NCBI RefSeq assembly: GCF_000316625.1
Contig: NC_019676.1
Span: forward strand, 4,296,501-4,360,500
DNA from: Nostoc sp. PCC 7107
Lineage (GTDB): Bacteria > Cyanobacteriota > Cyanobacteriia > Cyanobacteriales > Nostocaceae
Reading direction: 5' to 3'
Length of the DNA stretch: 64,000 nt
Within the stretch, counting starts at the first letter, position 1, and the number at the start of each line of letters is the position of its first letter. Position numbers and translations under genes: made by a program. Below are positions 41,053 to 50,837 of the stretch, piece after piece. Under the pieces are notes generated by a model. That model did not search any database and had not been told where the DNA came from. It was given only the letters and a program-made list of their open reading frames with translations.

Positions 41053-41072
41053 TGAATTCCATTCATCGGGGC

Positions 41073-42257
41073 TTAAATTTCAGGATCAGCCAAGCGATTA
41101 TTCGGGCGACTCTGATACACATCTTGAATCACTTGTACAGCAGAAACTAACGCGACTAAGGCGATAACTGCAACAGGTAATAAACCTTTGCCAAAAAATG
41201 CGATCGCCAACAGCACAACTGTGCCACCTAAGCGATACACAGCACGAATCTTACAATATCTAATCACGCCGTATCTGTGGAGAATGCCCACCGCTAACGA
41301 ACATAATGCAACTGCACCACAAATCAACCATCTTTGCGGATCTGCTAAAGCTAAATTTGGTTGACTGACCAAAATTTCTTCTACACCAACTCCAGTAGCC
41401 GCAATCCCAATCACTAATGGTAAATGGGTATAAAGCCAAATATTAACAGTACCAACTTTTCCTTTTGTGCGTGCAGTTTCAATTGGTGTTCCCCCTAAAT
41501 TATCAAAATAAACCCACCACCAACTAAACGCAATCATCAGACCAAAAATCGCAGAAATTACAGTTAACACCTGCCATTTCTGCGCTGAAACACCGTTGAC
41601 CACGGCAATAATCGCTTCTCCCAACACAATAATTGTGAACAATCCAAAACGTTCTGGTAAATGAGAGGCGTGCGGAAGTAAGCCAATCTGATGTTTGCGG
41701 GCGGTTAAGGGTGTGCCAAAATCAATCACGATTCCCACACCCCAAAGTCCGAATCGCCAGGGAATCGGGAAAAATGCGGAACCTAACCAAATCAAAGATG
41801 CGATCGCAAAACCAATCGCATAACGAGTTGTCAAAGGACGCGCCGACGGAATATGTATCCCCGCCCGCACATATTCCACTACCAGCACAGCCCGACCAAG
41901 TGCATAAGCCAAAGCAAAACCCGAAGAACTTTCTCCTAAACCGTGGTGAATATTCACCGCCATCCCCGCCGCAGTTAACATTTGCACCCCAACCAGCAAC
42001 CGATGTACAACATCATCACTATCAAAGCGGTTAGCGTAAAATGTCGTCCCAATCCATGACCACCAAATCGGGATAAACAAAACAACAAATCCCAGCAATC
42101 CCGACAGCGAAATATCTTCTTTCAGATTGTGCGCTACTTGCGAGACTGCAACCACAAACACCAAATCATAAAAAAGTTCTAGCCAAGTGGCGCGTCTTTC
42201 TTCTGCACTATCTTCTTCGCCAATGCGTAATCTTGGCGGCTGGAGAAAATTTGTCAT
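41073..42257 (-). CDS. Low-temperature-requirement protein A (LtrA) family membrane protein
   Basis: The start is set at ATG 42257 (MTNFLQPPRLRIGEED). The diagnostic LtrA start WLELFYDLVFVVAVSQVAHNL is present, then IPIWWSWIGTTFYANRFDSDD, GLGESSSGFALAYALGRA, and LPERFGLFTIIVLGEAIIAVV. About ten transmembrane segments cover the rest. LtrA was named from a Listeria mutant unable to grow in the cold; the biochemical function is not established. The gene stands alone. Confidence 0.9.
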   Translation of the reverse strand: MTNFLQPPRLRIGEEDSAEERRATWLELFYDLVFVVAVSQVAHNLKEDISLSGLLGFVVLFIPIWWSWIGTTFYANRFDSDDVVHRLLVGVQMLTAAGMAVNIHHGLGESSSGFALAYALGRAVLVVEYVRAGIHIPSARPLTTRYAIGFAIASLIWLGSAFFPIPWRFGLWGVGIVIDFGTPLTARKHQIGLLPHASHLPERFGLFTIIVLGEAIIAVVNGVSAQKWQVLTVISAIFGLMIAFSWWWVYFDNLGGTPIETARTKGKVGTVNIWLYTHLPLVIGIAATGVGVEEILVSQPNLALADPQRWLICGAVALCSLAVGILHRYGVIRYCKIRAVYRLGGTVVLLAIAFFGKGLLPVAVIALVALVSAVQVIQDVYQSRPNNRLADPEI

Positions 42258-42328
42258 AAAAATTACTTGCAAATCGCTAATAGCTTTCTACCATTAGCGG
42301 TCTGCAATTGGCTATCCATAAAGGAAAA

Positions 42329-42365
42329 ATCCCTAAATTTACTTTTTAAAAAGTAAATTTGGGAT
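42329..42365 (-). terminator. Rho-independent-type terminator of the 42405-43142 gene
   Basis: Read on the minus strand, ATCCCAAATTTACTTTTT pairs with AAAAAGTAAATTT-AGGGAT (18 bp with one bulged base), followed by TTTTT. It lies 40 bp after the stop codon of the diiron-protein gene. Confidence 0.7.
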
Positions 42366-42404
42366 AAATTTTGCCGAAATCACATTGTTGAAATTACTCT
42401 AGTA

Positions 42405-43142
42405 TTAGTCTTGTAACTTTAAAGCCTCTGTTTCTAAGTTTGCATTCATCCAAGAAAACATATCAGCAATTGAATTCACCATATCCTGAACACCCTGGCG
42501 GAATAATTCCAAATCTGACTCCGACTTAACACACATTTCTGCTACCTGGATTAACTCATCTGTATGTTCCGGGTCTAAATGGCAGTGAATATGGAAATAT
42601 TCAATAGTATGGTCGTCAAGACCTGGAAAAATTTTTCTAATCCCTTCTATATATTTGGTAAATACTCCTGGTAAAACTTGTTCAATTGCAGCAAATCTAC
42701 CCAAAGAAAGTACTACAGGCTCATCATCACAAACTTCAAACTTTTTAAAGCGTAATTCTGGTATGCGAAATGCTCCATCATCAGCATTAATATCAATTTT
42801 AGGACAATTAATCCCTTCCATAAACCGAATAAATAGTGCTACATGAGCTTTATTTGGATTGAGTTCTCCATGTTCAGTAAACGCATTTTCTAGCATAATT
42901 GTTCTAGCATGATAACTATCCATTTTTGATGCTACTTTGAGAAAAGCCATATTGAACCGATTTGATCCAGGCAGCATTTTCATAGCAAACTGTCGAATAG
43001 CATCTTGTGAAAACTCTCCTCTAGAAAACCTTTGCACAAAAGGATGCTGAGATAAATCCTGAGCATGTGTAATCTCAGATAAAATTTGGTGTAGTTTCTG
43101 ATAAAACTTGGTCTTTGGCTCTAAAGAAAAAGTAGCAGTCAT
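42405..43142 (-). CDS. Haem-oxygenase-like (TenA/PqqC-fold) iron-containing redox enzyme
   Basis: The 245-residue all-helical protein has the haem-oxygenase-like pattern: HPFVQRFSRGEFSQDAIRQFA, then TIMLENAFTEHGELN with possible metal ligands E and H, and later EYFHIHCHLDPEHTDEL with several His/Asp/Glu ligands. This matches the 'iron-containing redox enzyme' group (haem-oxygenase-like diiron oxidases) rather than thiaminase TenA, whose catalytic Cys is absent. The substrate is unknown. No biosynthetic gene cluster surrounds it. Confidence 0.7.
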   Translation of the reverse strand: MTATFSLEPKTKFYQKLHQILSEITHAQDLSQHPFVQRFSRGEFSQDAIRQFAMKMLPGSNRFNMAFLKVASKMDSYHARTIMLENAFTEHGELNPNKAHVALFIRFMEGINCPKIDINADDGAFRIPELRFKKFEVCDDEPVVLSLGRFAAIEQVLPGVFTKYIEGIRKIFPGLDDHTIEYFHIHCHLDPEHTDELIQVAEMCVKSESDLELFRQGVQDMVNSIADMFSWMNANLETEALKLQD

Positions 43143-43685
43143 GATTTTTCCTATTAAGGGATAGATTCTCTGGTGTAATAGGCCTAGTCAATGCGACCAG
43201 CCCTTTCAGGGTAATAAAGTAGTTATTTTTCACGAAAACAAAGCTCATAACTCTGCTTATGTATAAGGACACATCAAGCAAATGATTTAATTAACCTTGA
43301 AAGGGATGTTCGATATTTAGAGATACTGTACTTAATAGATGCAATTTTCTGCCAAGAATCCAGCAATCTTAATAGATTTAAGGTGAATTATGTTTTAGTA
43401 TAAAAAATCTTTATTTTTTTCCTACTCAACACACTTGTCAAAAATACAATAAACCCAGTGAATTTACGTTCTTACGTTTATTTTAAATTAACTTATCTAA
43501 AAATATACTTAAGACATTGATTAAAATTTACTATATTAAAATACATGCAAAATATAAATGATTAATATGTAATTCCAGATTTTCAAAGTTTCACTGAATA
43601 TTTATATAATTTAGCAATAATTTTTTATTATATTTCCATTCGATGTGTTGTGAAGCAGCTTCCTATATTTAACAAAGACAAAATA

Positions 43686-43709
43686 AAAAGTCCACACGTG
43701 TGGACTTTT
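43686..43709. terminator. 24-bp perfect palindrome, possible bidirectional terminator
   Basis: AAAAGTCCACAC is followed directly by its complement GTGTGGACTTTT. Folded with an ACGT loop it gives a 10-bp stem flanked by A and T runs on both strands, as in a bidirectional terminator. A dimeric regulator's operator is the alternative. No gene ends nearby on either strand. Confidence 0.5.
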
Positions 43710-44035
43710 GTTAGGCTTTCTGTCACTGTAATTGGCTACAATCATGTATCCTGATGCTTTTATTTTTCCTTATTCATTGCCAGTAATCAAGCTTTTATAA
43801 TTATATCTTTGGACATAAACTCAGGGATTTTATCTTTGATTTCTCATACATTAAAGACTTGAAGATTAAATGTTATCCTTTTTTATCCCATATTTCATTG
43901 GCATTATATATACTCAATGTTTTTTGATGTATTAACCAGCATTAAAATAATGTTTTTGATTTATTTTTTCAGACATAAAACACATATTTAAGTCCATCGT
44001 AAACCAACACTAATATTTTTTATAAATTATAAATA

Positions 44036-44096
44036 AAGTAAAGGTGGTCAGGTTACAAGCCCTAGGGTTTCCCAGTCCTAGGGTTTTACTTTTTTA
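44036..44096 (+). ncRNA. Candidate small RNA of about 60 nt with intrinsic terminator
   Basis: TATAAATTATAAAT (about 44021-44034) gives a -10-like element. The following segment AAAGGTGGTCAGGTTACAAG is GC-richer than its surroundings. It ends in a terminator: CCCTAGG (44060-44066), a 10-nt loop and CCTAGGG (44077-44083), then TTTTACTTTTTT. No reading frame spans it. Size and layout resemble the short abundant cyanobacterial Yfr-type RNAs; a family match was not verified. Confidence 0.42.
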
Positions 44097-44280
44097 TTGA
44101 GATATTTCACATCTGTGATGAGAATATTAAAATATTAGCCAGTTATTAATAAAAAACAAAATTTTTCACCCATTCGTCAGATAGATGAAATTCGTAAAGA
44201 GACAATTTAAAGTATGAGATACAAAACAAAGGGCGTTACGAATTTAGGGTGCAACTATCCTAATGAGCAACCAAAAAATT

Positions 44281-44311
44281 ACACAGAGTAAAAATTATAT
44301 TTACTCTGTGT
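44281..44311 (-). terminator. Terminator of the helical carotenoid protein gene
   Basis: ACACAGAGTAAA and TTTACTCTGTGT form a perfect 12-bp stem with a 7-nt loop. On the minus strand it is followed by AATTTTTT. It lies 170 bp downstream of the HCP stop codon. Confidence 0.65.
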
Positions 44312-44338
44312 TTATCTGTGAGTCTAGATGTTATACCA

Positions 44339-44371
44339 TTTTGGATTTTAGATTTTAGATTTTGGATTGGG
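44339..44371. repeat. Short tandem heptamer-like repeat (GATTTTA/GATTTTG)
   Basis: TTTTGGATTTTAGATTTTAG repeats a 7-8-bp unit, as at 5711-5741. Confidence 0.55.
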
Positions 44372-44480
44372 TAAGAGTTGATTGGTAAACTTTTAGGCCA
44401 TCCATCTGTCGCAATCGGTTTTCAATTTGGTATTAGTCTCTATAAAAAGCTAACAAAGTGGTAGTTCTCAATGCTAGTGA

Positions 44481-44972
44481 TTAAATTTCCGCACCACCTT
44501 TAGGTTCAGCACCCATTGGAGAAACATAATCACGAAAAAGGTTAATCTGCTGTTCAAAAGGTAATTCTTTAACTTGGTTTAGCAAGGTTTCTGCTTCTGA
44601 AGAAAGGCGATAACCAGCAGGTACAGGAATAATTACATTGCTATCCATTCCTTGAGATAGACGGTACCAAAATAGTAACTTAGTAGTATCGCCTAAAGAA
44701 CCATATTCCCGGCTAATTTGAGTGTCTGCTTTATTAATCAAGTCTCGCTGAACTTGTAGTTGTTCTTCGTGACTTAATTCTTTGACTTGATTAAATAATC
44801 CTTCGGCAATTTCTGGAGAAACAGTACTAGCCGCAGGAGCCGCAGGAGTTACAGATCCACCCATTTCTTTATAGATGAACCAGAATAAAGCTAGTTGTTG
44901 ATCTACATCCAATTGTCGCCAAGATTCAACAAATTTACGAATGGTGGGATCGCTGGTTTGAGTATAGGTCAT
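44481..44972 (-). CDS. Helical carotenoid protein (OCP N-terminal-domain homologue)
   Basis: The 163-residue protein matches the all-helical N-terminal domain of the orange carotenoid protein and has no C-terminal NTF2-like domain. Features are QQLALFWFIYKEMGGSVTP with the conserved Tyr that contacts the carotenoid ring, and TTKLLFWYRLSQGMDSNVIIPVP with the conserved Trp. Helical carotenoid proteins bind a keto-carotenoid; different clades quench phycobilisomes or singlet oxygen. Which clade this belongs to cannot be told by eye. It appears monocistronic with its own terminator at 44281-44311. Confidence 0.9.
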   Translation of the reverse strand: MTYTQTSDPTIRKFVESWRQLDVDQQLALFWFIYKEMGGSVTPAAPAASTVSPEIAEGLFNQVKELSHEEQLQVQRDLINKADTQISREYGSLGDTTKLLFWYRLSQGMDSNVIIPVPAGYRLSSEAETLLNQVKELPFEQQINLFRDYVSPMGAEPKGGAEI

Positions 44973-45107
44973 AATGAATTCATTTGTGATTTATGTTGCC
45001 ATTAGTCACCTTATCAAACACAGATTTGGAGTTTAACCCTACTAAAGACAGATGTAGCTAAATCAAAGAGAATATTGAAGATGAATTACGAGAATAATCA
45101 ATTGGAT

Positions 45108-47906
45108 TTATAACCAGTTACCGACTAAAACATAAGGAGCCCAATAATAAGGATGCTTATAGTTAGGATCTGTCAAAAGAAACATTTGAGCGCGTTTTAA
45201 AGCTTCGGCTTTACTCTCTTTAGTATTAGCAAACTGTTTATAAAACTCACCCATAATGGTTGCAGTGGCTTGATCGTCTACACTCCACAATGTTGCTAAT
45301 GTACTACGCGCTCCAGAACGCAGAGCAAATCCCGCAATTCCTAAGCCAGCACGTTTATCACCACTAGCGGTTTGACAAGCGCTCAAAACTAATAACTCGA
45401 TCGCATTTCTTTGACTTGTCTCTCGGCTTTGTAATATGGAACTCAATTCGTTGACGTTAACGCGATCGCTCGATAAAGCTGGGTCTTTCTCATCAGAATC
45501 TTTCCAAGTCAAAATGTAGGTGTCTTCAGCGTTAGAAGCAAACTGACCGTGGGTTGCAAGGTGAACTACAGGTGCAGAAAATGACTTGATGGCTTTTTCT
45601 AAAGCGATTTTCGTAAATTGACTGTCGAGTAGTGTTCGTGTTGGAACTTCTTGTTGAATGCTATTAATTTCGTTTTTGACACTGGGTAGTCCCTCAAAGG
45701 TTCCTAGGGCTTCTGTAATTCCCGCCGCAATGGTGCGCGGTTTTTGTCTGGTTAAGGAACGGTTCGGTAACAGGTGTAACCCTGGTGTCAGCGCAATGTT
45801 ATACCCCTTTTCAATGAGATATTGTTTGCCATCATGCAGTGCGGCCATCGGTACACTCCGCAGTGTTCCATCTAAGACAAACACCAAGTTCTGCACTTTG
45901 TATGCTTGTAATTGAGGTTCAATATCTCTAATTAACCAGTTATAAACTTTTTGGGAAACTGGCAAAAATTCACGAGTTGAGCGCGTGACCAATTTTGCCC
46001 GGAGTTCTTGGATTGTCTTTTCTACTTCTGTTTGAGAAACTAGAACCGGTTTGGGGCGTAATAACAAGTTTTGTTTTTGGCTCTTTAGCTTGTTGGGTAA
46101 AGAAACAATCACTTCTAAGCGATCACTCAAAATAATCGGATAAATCACTGCGGCTGTACGATCAATTTCATCAATCTGCACAGGTTTAGCATCTAAACAA
46201 GCTTTGCGAAAGAAGTTGTCTAACTCTGCTAATTGTAGTGACTCAATCACATCTCTGGCAGTTTTGAGATTTTTTTGGCTGGCTTCGGAATTGTCTTGAT
46301 AGGGCGAATTTTGCAGCAGTAAACTCACTAGTTCTCGATAAACAGGCTCAACTCCCTCTTGAAAGGAAAACTGCACTTCGCGGTTAATGGCGACTAAATC
46401 ACTCCGCAATAACTTGAGAATATTCACAGCTTTGGTGTAGGATGCGATCGCCCCTTGTTCGTTGCGTTGGGGGTTATCTTGCGCCTTGAGAATTCGGCCT
46501 AATTGCCAATGCCAACGATAGGCAATATCAGTTGCACCAATACCTTCAGCTAATTTTAATGCCTGTTGGGTCAGTTGTTGCGCTTCTGTCCACTGGTGAG
46601 TTTGCTCATACAAATTACCTAATGTCCCTAAAGCATAAGCTTCCGCCCGCATATCCTTGAGGGTTTTGGCTTGGTCAACAGCGGTAGCAATAATTTGGGC
46701 GATCGCTTTCCATTCCACATTCGCCCCATCCAAGCTTTTTATATTACTCAAACTAGCATCTGCTACTAGCTCATTTTTGGGACAACTAGCATTTATTCCC
46801 ATCCGGGAAGGTTCTGTTAGCTGTTTAAAACAAGTCAAACTCTGAGCAAAGTTAATCCGTGCATAAATGGTTTTGCGACTTGTGGGTGCAGCATTCAGTT
46901 GTTGCTGAATTTCCGGCCACAAACTTTGTACTTGATGCCATTTTTGCTGCGCTATGAACAGGTGTATTTGATTTAGTTGTGCCTGTACCCTAGTTAAGGG
47001 TGATTTAGTCACAGCAGCTTTTTGGTAATAATCTAAAGCTTGAGTAATTCTGCGACTTTTCTCTTCAGGACTTTTACCTAAACTCAATGCTTGGGCTGTG
47101 TTTCCTAGACTCAAATGAATTTCGGGAATTAATTGGGGATATACTTGTTCGGCAATGGATAAACTTTGCTCTAACACTTGTACAGAGCCAAGTTTGTCTA
47201 TATCTTTGACCGTAATATCTTCTTGACTTAAATCACCCACTAACCGCAAGGTATTACCTAAATTTAGCAGTCCTGTGACTTTTAGGGGAGAAGCTGGTTG
47301 TTTTTGCAGGATTTGATTTACTTGAATTAAGGTAATTTTGGCGCGACGATACAGCCCTAATGCTTGCAATGCCTGAGTTTGATTGAGTTGGCTACCTATC
47401 TTCCCGGCATCATCACCCATTTTGCTATATATAGCTGTGGCTTGCTCCCAACTGGTTAATGCTTCTTGGGAATGTCCTGATGCTAGTTGTATTTGTCCTT
47501 GGGTGTTCAGTGCTTGGGCAAGTATCGATAAATACTCATGAGCGTCTCTTTGCCGAGCAATTTTGAGTAATGCTAAACTGTCAGTGATCGCTTTCTGAGC
47601 CTGGGGTAATTGTCCTACTTGCTGATGAGCTAATGCCAGATAGTTTAATGCTAGGGATTGATTCAGATGATCTCCTTGAGCCTGAAAGCTTCCCGCTGCC
47701 TGTTGAAATAACCTCGCGGCTTCTGTAAACTCTTCTGATTGGTAAATTTGAATACCTTGTTCTAAAATTTGTTGTGGACTTCTCGATAGCAGAGTATTGG
47801 CGATAGGTGCAGTGATATTTTGAATAGCAATTTGGTAAGAGTTGGGAATCAGGGCAACTGGGTGATTAATTTGTGATAATGTGGCTAAAAAAAGAATTGC
47901 AGACAT
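45108..47906 (-). CDS. TPR-CHAT protein with intact caspase-like dyad
   Basis: This 932-residue protein has a hydrophobic N-terminus (MSAILFLATLSQINHPVAL), then ten or more TPR-like repeats (EFTEAARLFQQAAGSFQAQG, QLPQAQKAITDSLALLK and others). The C-terminal CHAT domain contains NLVFVLDGTLRSVPMAALHDG, VVHLATHGQF with catalytic His786, and LLVLSACQTASGD with catalytic Cys844. It ends YYWAPYVLVGNWL. CHAT proteins are caspase/separase-related cysteine peptidases, often activated by partner proteins. The TpsB-type transporter gene lies directly upstream on the same strand (120 bp), so the two are probably co-transcribed. Confidence 0.92.
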   Translation of the reverse strand: MSAILFLATLSQINHPVALIPNSYQIAIQNITAPIANTLLSRSPQQILEQGIQIYQSEEFTEAARLFQQAAGSFQAQGDHLNQSLALNYLALAHQQVGQLPQAQKAITDSLALLKIARQRDAHEYLSILAQALNTQGQIQLASGHSQEALTSWEQATAIYSKMGDDAGKIGSQLNQTQALQALGLYRRAKITLIQVNQILQKQPASPLKVTGLLNLGNTLRLVGDLSQEDITVKDIDKLGSVQVLEQSLSIAEQVYPQLIPEIHLSLGNTAQALSLGKSPEEKSRRITQALDYYQKAAVTKSPLTRVQAQLNQIHLFIAQQKWHQVQSLWPEIQQQLNAAPTSRKTIYARINFAQSLTCFKQLTEPSRMGINASCPKNELVADASLSNIKSLDGANVEWKAIAQIIATAVDQAKTLKDMRAEAYALGTLGNLYEQTHQWTEAQQLTQQALKLAEGIGATDIAYRWHWQLGRILKAQDNPQRNEQGAIASYTKAVNILKLLRSDLVAINREVQFSFQEGVEPVYRELVSLLLQNSPYQDNSEASQKNLKTARDVIESLQLAELDNFFRKACLDAKPVQIDEIDRTAAVIYPIILSDRLEVIVSLPNKLKSQKQNLLLRPKPVLVSQTEVEKTIQELRAKLVTRSTREFLPVSQKVYNWLIRDIEPQLQAYKVQNLVFVLDGTLRSVPMAALHDGKQYLIEKGYNIALTPGLHLLPNRSLTRQKPRTIAAGITEALGTFEGLPSVKNEINSIQQEVPTRTLLDSQFTKIALEKAIKSFSAPVVHLATHGQFASNAEDTYILTWKDSDEKDPALSSDRVNVNELSSILQSRETSQRNAIELLVLSACQTASGDKRAGLGIAGFALRSGARSTLATLWSVDDQATATIMGEFYKQFANTKESKAEALKRAQMFLLTDPNYKHPYYWAPYVLVGNWL

Positions 47907-48026
47907 ATTGATTTAATTTGTAGTTCGTAATTTGGATTAACAAAAAAGATTGGATAAAAGTGATTTATTTGGCGTTGCATAAATGCGTGATGAACTGTCT
48001 CACGCAGAGTTTCAAACTTCAGACTT

Positions 48027-49823
48027 TTAAAATGGTTGAGTATAAACTAAGGAAAAATACAGCCCACTTTCTTGCAAGGTGTTATTGCGAGAATTCGCAT
48101 CAATTAGGGGAATACCCCAATCAAAACGGGCATTGATGCGATCGCTTTGCCACAATAATCCCAATCCCACAGAGGCGAGGCTATTGGGGTCGGGGTCGGC
48201 GCGATTAGAACTGTTGTAAGTAGTTCCATAATCAATAAATGGTGTTAGTTGTAATACACCTCCTAATTGGGGAGCGCGAAGGATGGGATAGCGTAACTCG
48301 GCAGATACAAAAAAAGCATTATCTGTCAATAGTAAATCTTGACGATAGCCCCGTACGGTTTGTTGACCACCTAAACCAAACTGTTCTAGGGGTACTAATG
48401 CTCTATCGGCTAATTGAGCATCAGCACGCAGTAAGACTAAGGTATCGGGTGCAAGGAGGCGTACCCATTGCGCTTGTCCCCGCCACGAGAAAAACCTACT
48501 ATCTGGTGGTGCGCCGCTGTTGGTAGCATCAAAGGCATCTAGACCAAAACTAAATTGCGATCGCGCAGCAAATACTTCTCTACTATTGCGTTGTGTCCAA
48601 TCTTGAAAAAATCGCAGCACTGAAAGGCGCGTTTGTCCATCAACAGATCCCGGTGAAGGAAACGGAATACGTTCACCAGCCAGAGACTCTAAATAACCAA
48701 TATCACTGTTGCGCCGATTGGCTGTAATTCCCAAAGCAAATTCTGTGGTGGGAGTTTGAATCAGTGGTTGACGAAATGTCACAGCAAAGTCTTGGGATCT
48801 ACCTTCAATATCTAAAATATCAAAGGGTTCTTCTACTACATTACTAGAGGTGTAGTTATATTGAAACTGCACAGTCCCATTGTAGGGATTGACTGGTAAT
48901 GTGTAGCTGACATCAACATCGTTGCTACCATCAGTGTTGGCATAAGCAATGGAAAGTCCATCACCTAAACCTAATAAGTTGGCTTGGGTAAGTTGAATTT
49001 GTCTTTGAAAACTGCCAATACTAGGGACTCGATTATTATTTAAGCTGACTTGGGCGCTGAAGGTTTTGGCTTCTGATACCTTGACATCAATCACGCTACT
49101 CCCAGGGCGAGAACCCGCCGCCAATTCCGCCGAAATATTTTGAATTAAGGGATTAAGTTGCAATAGTTGCAGGGCTTGCAGTAACTTATTCACGTTGAGG
49201 GGTTTGCCTGTAGCTACGGCGATGCGACTACGCACATAATCTGGGTTGAGCCGTTTGAGTCCTCTAATTTCTATACTTTCAACCCTACCTTCAATTACTT
49301 GAATTTTGACGACACCACCTCTACTTTTGAAAGTTTGATCAGCTGGAATAAATGCCCCAGAAGAAATGTAACCTTTGTCTGTATAGAGTTTTGTCACTGC
49401 ATCACTGACTCTCAGCAGTTCTGCAAAGGTAATGGGTTTACCAGTAAATTCTTGGGTAACTGTTGCTAATTCTTCAGGGCTAAATACAGTACTACCAATT
49501 ACTTCAAAGCGGGTTACTAAAATGGTGTCTCTTACACCACTGGGTGCTGTTTCTGGAGTGGGAGTAGTTTCCCTAGGCGTTCGGAATAAATCTTCTGGAG
49601 GTGGTAGGGTGGGAGTCTCTGGTGGAGTAGGTTGAGGTAGCTGTGGCCTGGGCAAATTTTCCGGTGGTGGCAGATTTGGCCTGGTTTGAGCTACTAAATG
49701 AATATTCACCGTCTGCGCTTTTGCAGAACTAAGAGATAAATTACCGAGAAACAAGGTTGCGAAGATTAACAGGTTGAGCGATCGCATCTGATATTTCGGA
49801 CTCAAAAAATATTCAGCAGACAT
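48027..49823 (-). CDS. ShlB/FhaC/HecB-family outer-membrane transporter (TpsB), second copy
   Basis: The start is uncertain: the frame is open to 49877; ATG 49823 is used here, and ATG 49787 (MRSLNLLIFATLFLGN) would give the neatest signal peptide (ending SSAKA). A Pro-rich linker is followed by two POTRA domains (FEVIGSTVFSPEELATVTQ; IEIRGLKRLNPDYVRSRIAV) and a beta-barrel with FGLGGQQTVRGYRQD. It is paralogous to 27275-29029, with the same sequence landmarks throughout. No TpsA substrate gene is adjacent; its partner may be the TPR-CHAT protein downstream or a distant TpsA. Confidence 0.9.
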   Translation of the reverse strand: MSAEYFLSPKYQMRSLNLLIFATLFLGNLSLSSAKAQTVNIHLVAQTRPNLPPPENLPRPQLPQPTPPETPTLPPPEDLFRTPRETTPTPETAPSGVRDTILVTRFEVIGSTVFSPEELATVTQEFTGKPITFAELLRVSDAVTKLYTDKGYISSGAFIPADQTFKSRGGVVKIQVIEGRVESIEIRGLKRLNPDYVRSRIAVATGKPLNVNKLLQALQLLQLNPLIQNISAELAAGSRPGSSVIDVKVSEAKTFSAQVSLNNNRVPSIGSFQRQIQLTQANLLGLGDGLSIAYANTDGSNDVDVSYTLPVNPYNGTVQFQYNYTSSNVVEEPFDILDIEGRSQDFAVTFRQPLIQTPTTEFALGITANRRNSDIGYLESLAGERIPFPSPGSVDGQTRLSVLRFFQDWTQRNSREVFAARSQFSFGLDAFDATNSGAPPDSRFFSWRGQAQWVRLLAPDTLVLLRADAQLADRALVPLEQFGLGGQQTVRGYRQDLLLTDNAFFVSAELRYPILRAPQLGGVLQLTPFIDYGTTYNSSNRADPDPNSLASVGLGLLWQSDRINARFDWGIPLIDANSRNNTLQESGLYFSLVYTQPF

Positions 49824-50132
49824 GGTAGATAAAGATAGATATACACACCCAAAAATTATTCCAGATGAATTTATCAACTGATTCTACCAGTATATTTGCG
49901 TAGGTAATATTTCTGTTTGCTAAGTTTTCCCGATTAGCGAAGTGATGACTAATCTTGAAAAATCAGGATAGTTCCACTGATATTACAGCCCAGAATAATT
50001 TACCCTAAAATATTTTAAGTATTTTTGATTACGATTAATATGAGTATTAATAATTAATTAAATTCTACTTGCAGCGCGATCGCTAATTGATGCAGCGGTT
50101 TGATGGTATTTATTCAGCAATTATCCAAATAA

Positions 50133-50837
50133 TTATTCTCTGAAGTTGGAAGCACCATGAAAAGAGTGATACATCGTATTTTCTGGGGCGAGACGCAACG
50201 CTGTATTGTAGTCTTCCATAGCTTTTGTTTGTTCGCCTAAATCATTGTAAGTCTGACTACGCCAAAGATAGAATAGAGCGTTTTGCGGATGGATGCCAAT
50301 TGCTTTGCTATAATCATCAATCGCTCCTTGTTTGTCCCCAAGATTCTTCCGCCGAAAATTAGCTCTCTCACCATACAGATAAGCATTCTGGGGATTTATT
50401 CCAATGGCCTGATTGAATTCATCAATAGCTCTTTGACTATCTCCTTGCTTGAAATGACTATAAGCTCTTTTAATATAAGTTGTAATATCTGTAAATTCAG
50501 TAGTGTTATGCAATTCTTCTTGAATATCTGTATCTTGAGAGATAGATTGTTCTCCGGGTACAGTTGCGGCTAAATTTGTTTTTTGCCCAGAAAATTTGCT
50601 CAAGACCAACTTGTTATTTTTCACTGCCAGCCAGCCAAATATTCCACTACCAGCGATTACAAGCATTAGCGACAATTGTTGTCCAATACCATTTTGATTA
50701 GAACTAGAACTAATGGCGGTCAACTGATTGAGATTACTTCCGTAGGTTTGATTAGCTGTTGCAGGTTTGATTTTACCTAAAGATGTAAACCATGTTATTG
50801 TCATTAGTGCTGTAACAGTAAGTAGTCTGTGCTTCAT
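50133..50837 (-). CDS. Membrane or secreted TPR protein
   Basis: The 234-residue protein has an N-terminal signal-like segment (LLTVTALMTITWFTSLG), a second hydrophobic stretch (LSLMLVIAGSGIFGWLAV), and three TPRs at the C-terminus: YSHFKQGDSQRAIDEFNQAI, GDKQGAIDDYSKAIGIHPQ and GEQTKAMEDYNTALRLAPE. The TPRs are close to the consensus. It is a scaffold protein of unknown partner, placed 256 bp upstream of the TpsB gene and possibly separate from it. Confidence 0.75.
   Translation of the reverse strand: MKHRLLTVTALMTITWFTSLGKIKPATANQTYGSNLNQLTAISSSSNQNGIGQQLSLMLVIAGSGIFGWLAVKNNKLVLSKFSGQKTNLAATVPGEQSISQDTDIQEELHNTTEFTDITTYIKRAYSHFKQGDSQRAIDEFNQAIGINPQNAYLYGERANFRRKNLGDKQGAIDDYSKAIGIHPQNALFYLWRSQTYNDLGEQTKAMEDYNTALRLAPENTMYHSFHGASNFRE

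Larger units (their letters stand above)
43143..44480. other. 1.3-kb gene-free region with several hairpins
   Basis: No credible protein gene was found on either strand. It is strongly AT-rich between 43300 and 44040. It contains a 24-bp perfect palindrome (43686-43709), a candidate small RNA ending in a terminator (44036-44096), a minus-strand terminator for the carotenoid-protein gene (44281-44311) and a heptamer repeat (44339-44371). These are listed separately. Confidence 0.6.

Noticed and set aside
44036-44096. Yfr1 RNA
   Set aside because: The hallmark ACTCCTCACAC motif is absent, so the candidate RNA is not called Yfr1; its family is left open.
48239-48526. Plus-strand frame of 95 codons opposite the second TpsB gene
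   Set aside because: It lies wholly within a well-supported gene on the other strand and has no recognisable features.
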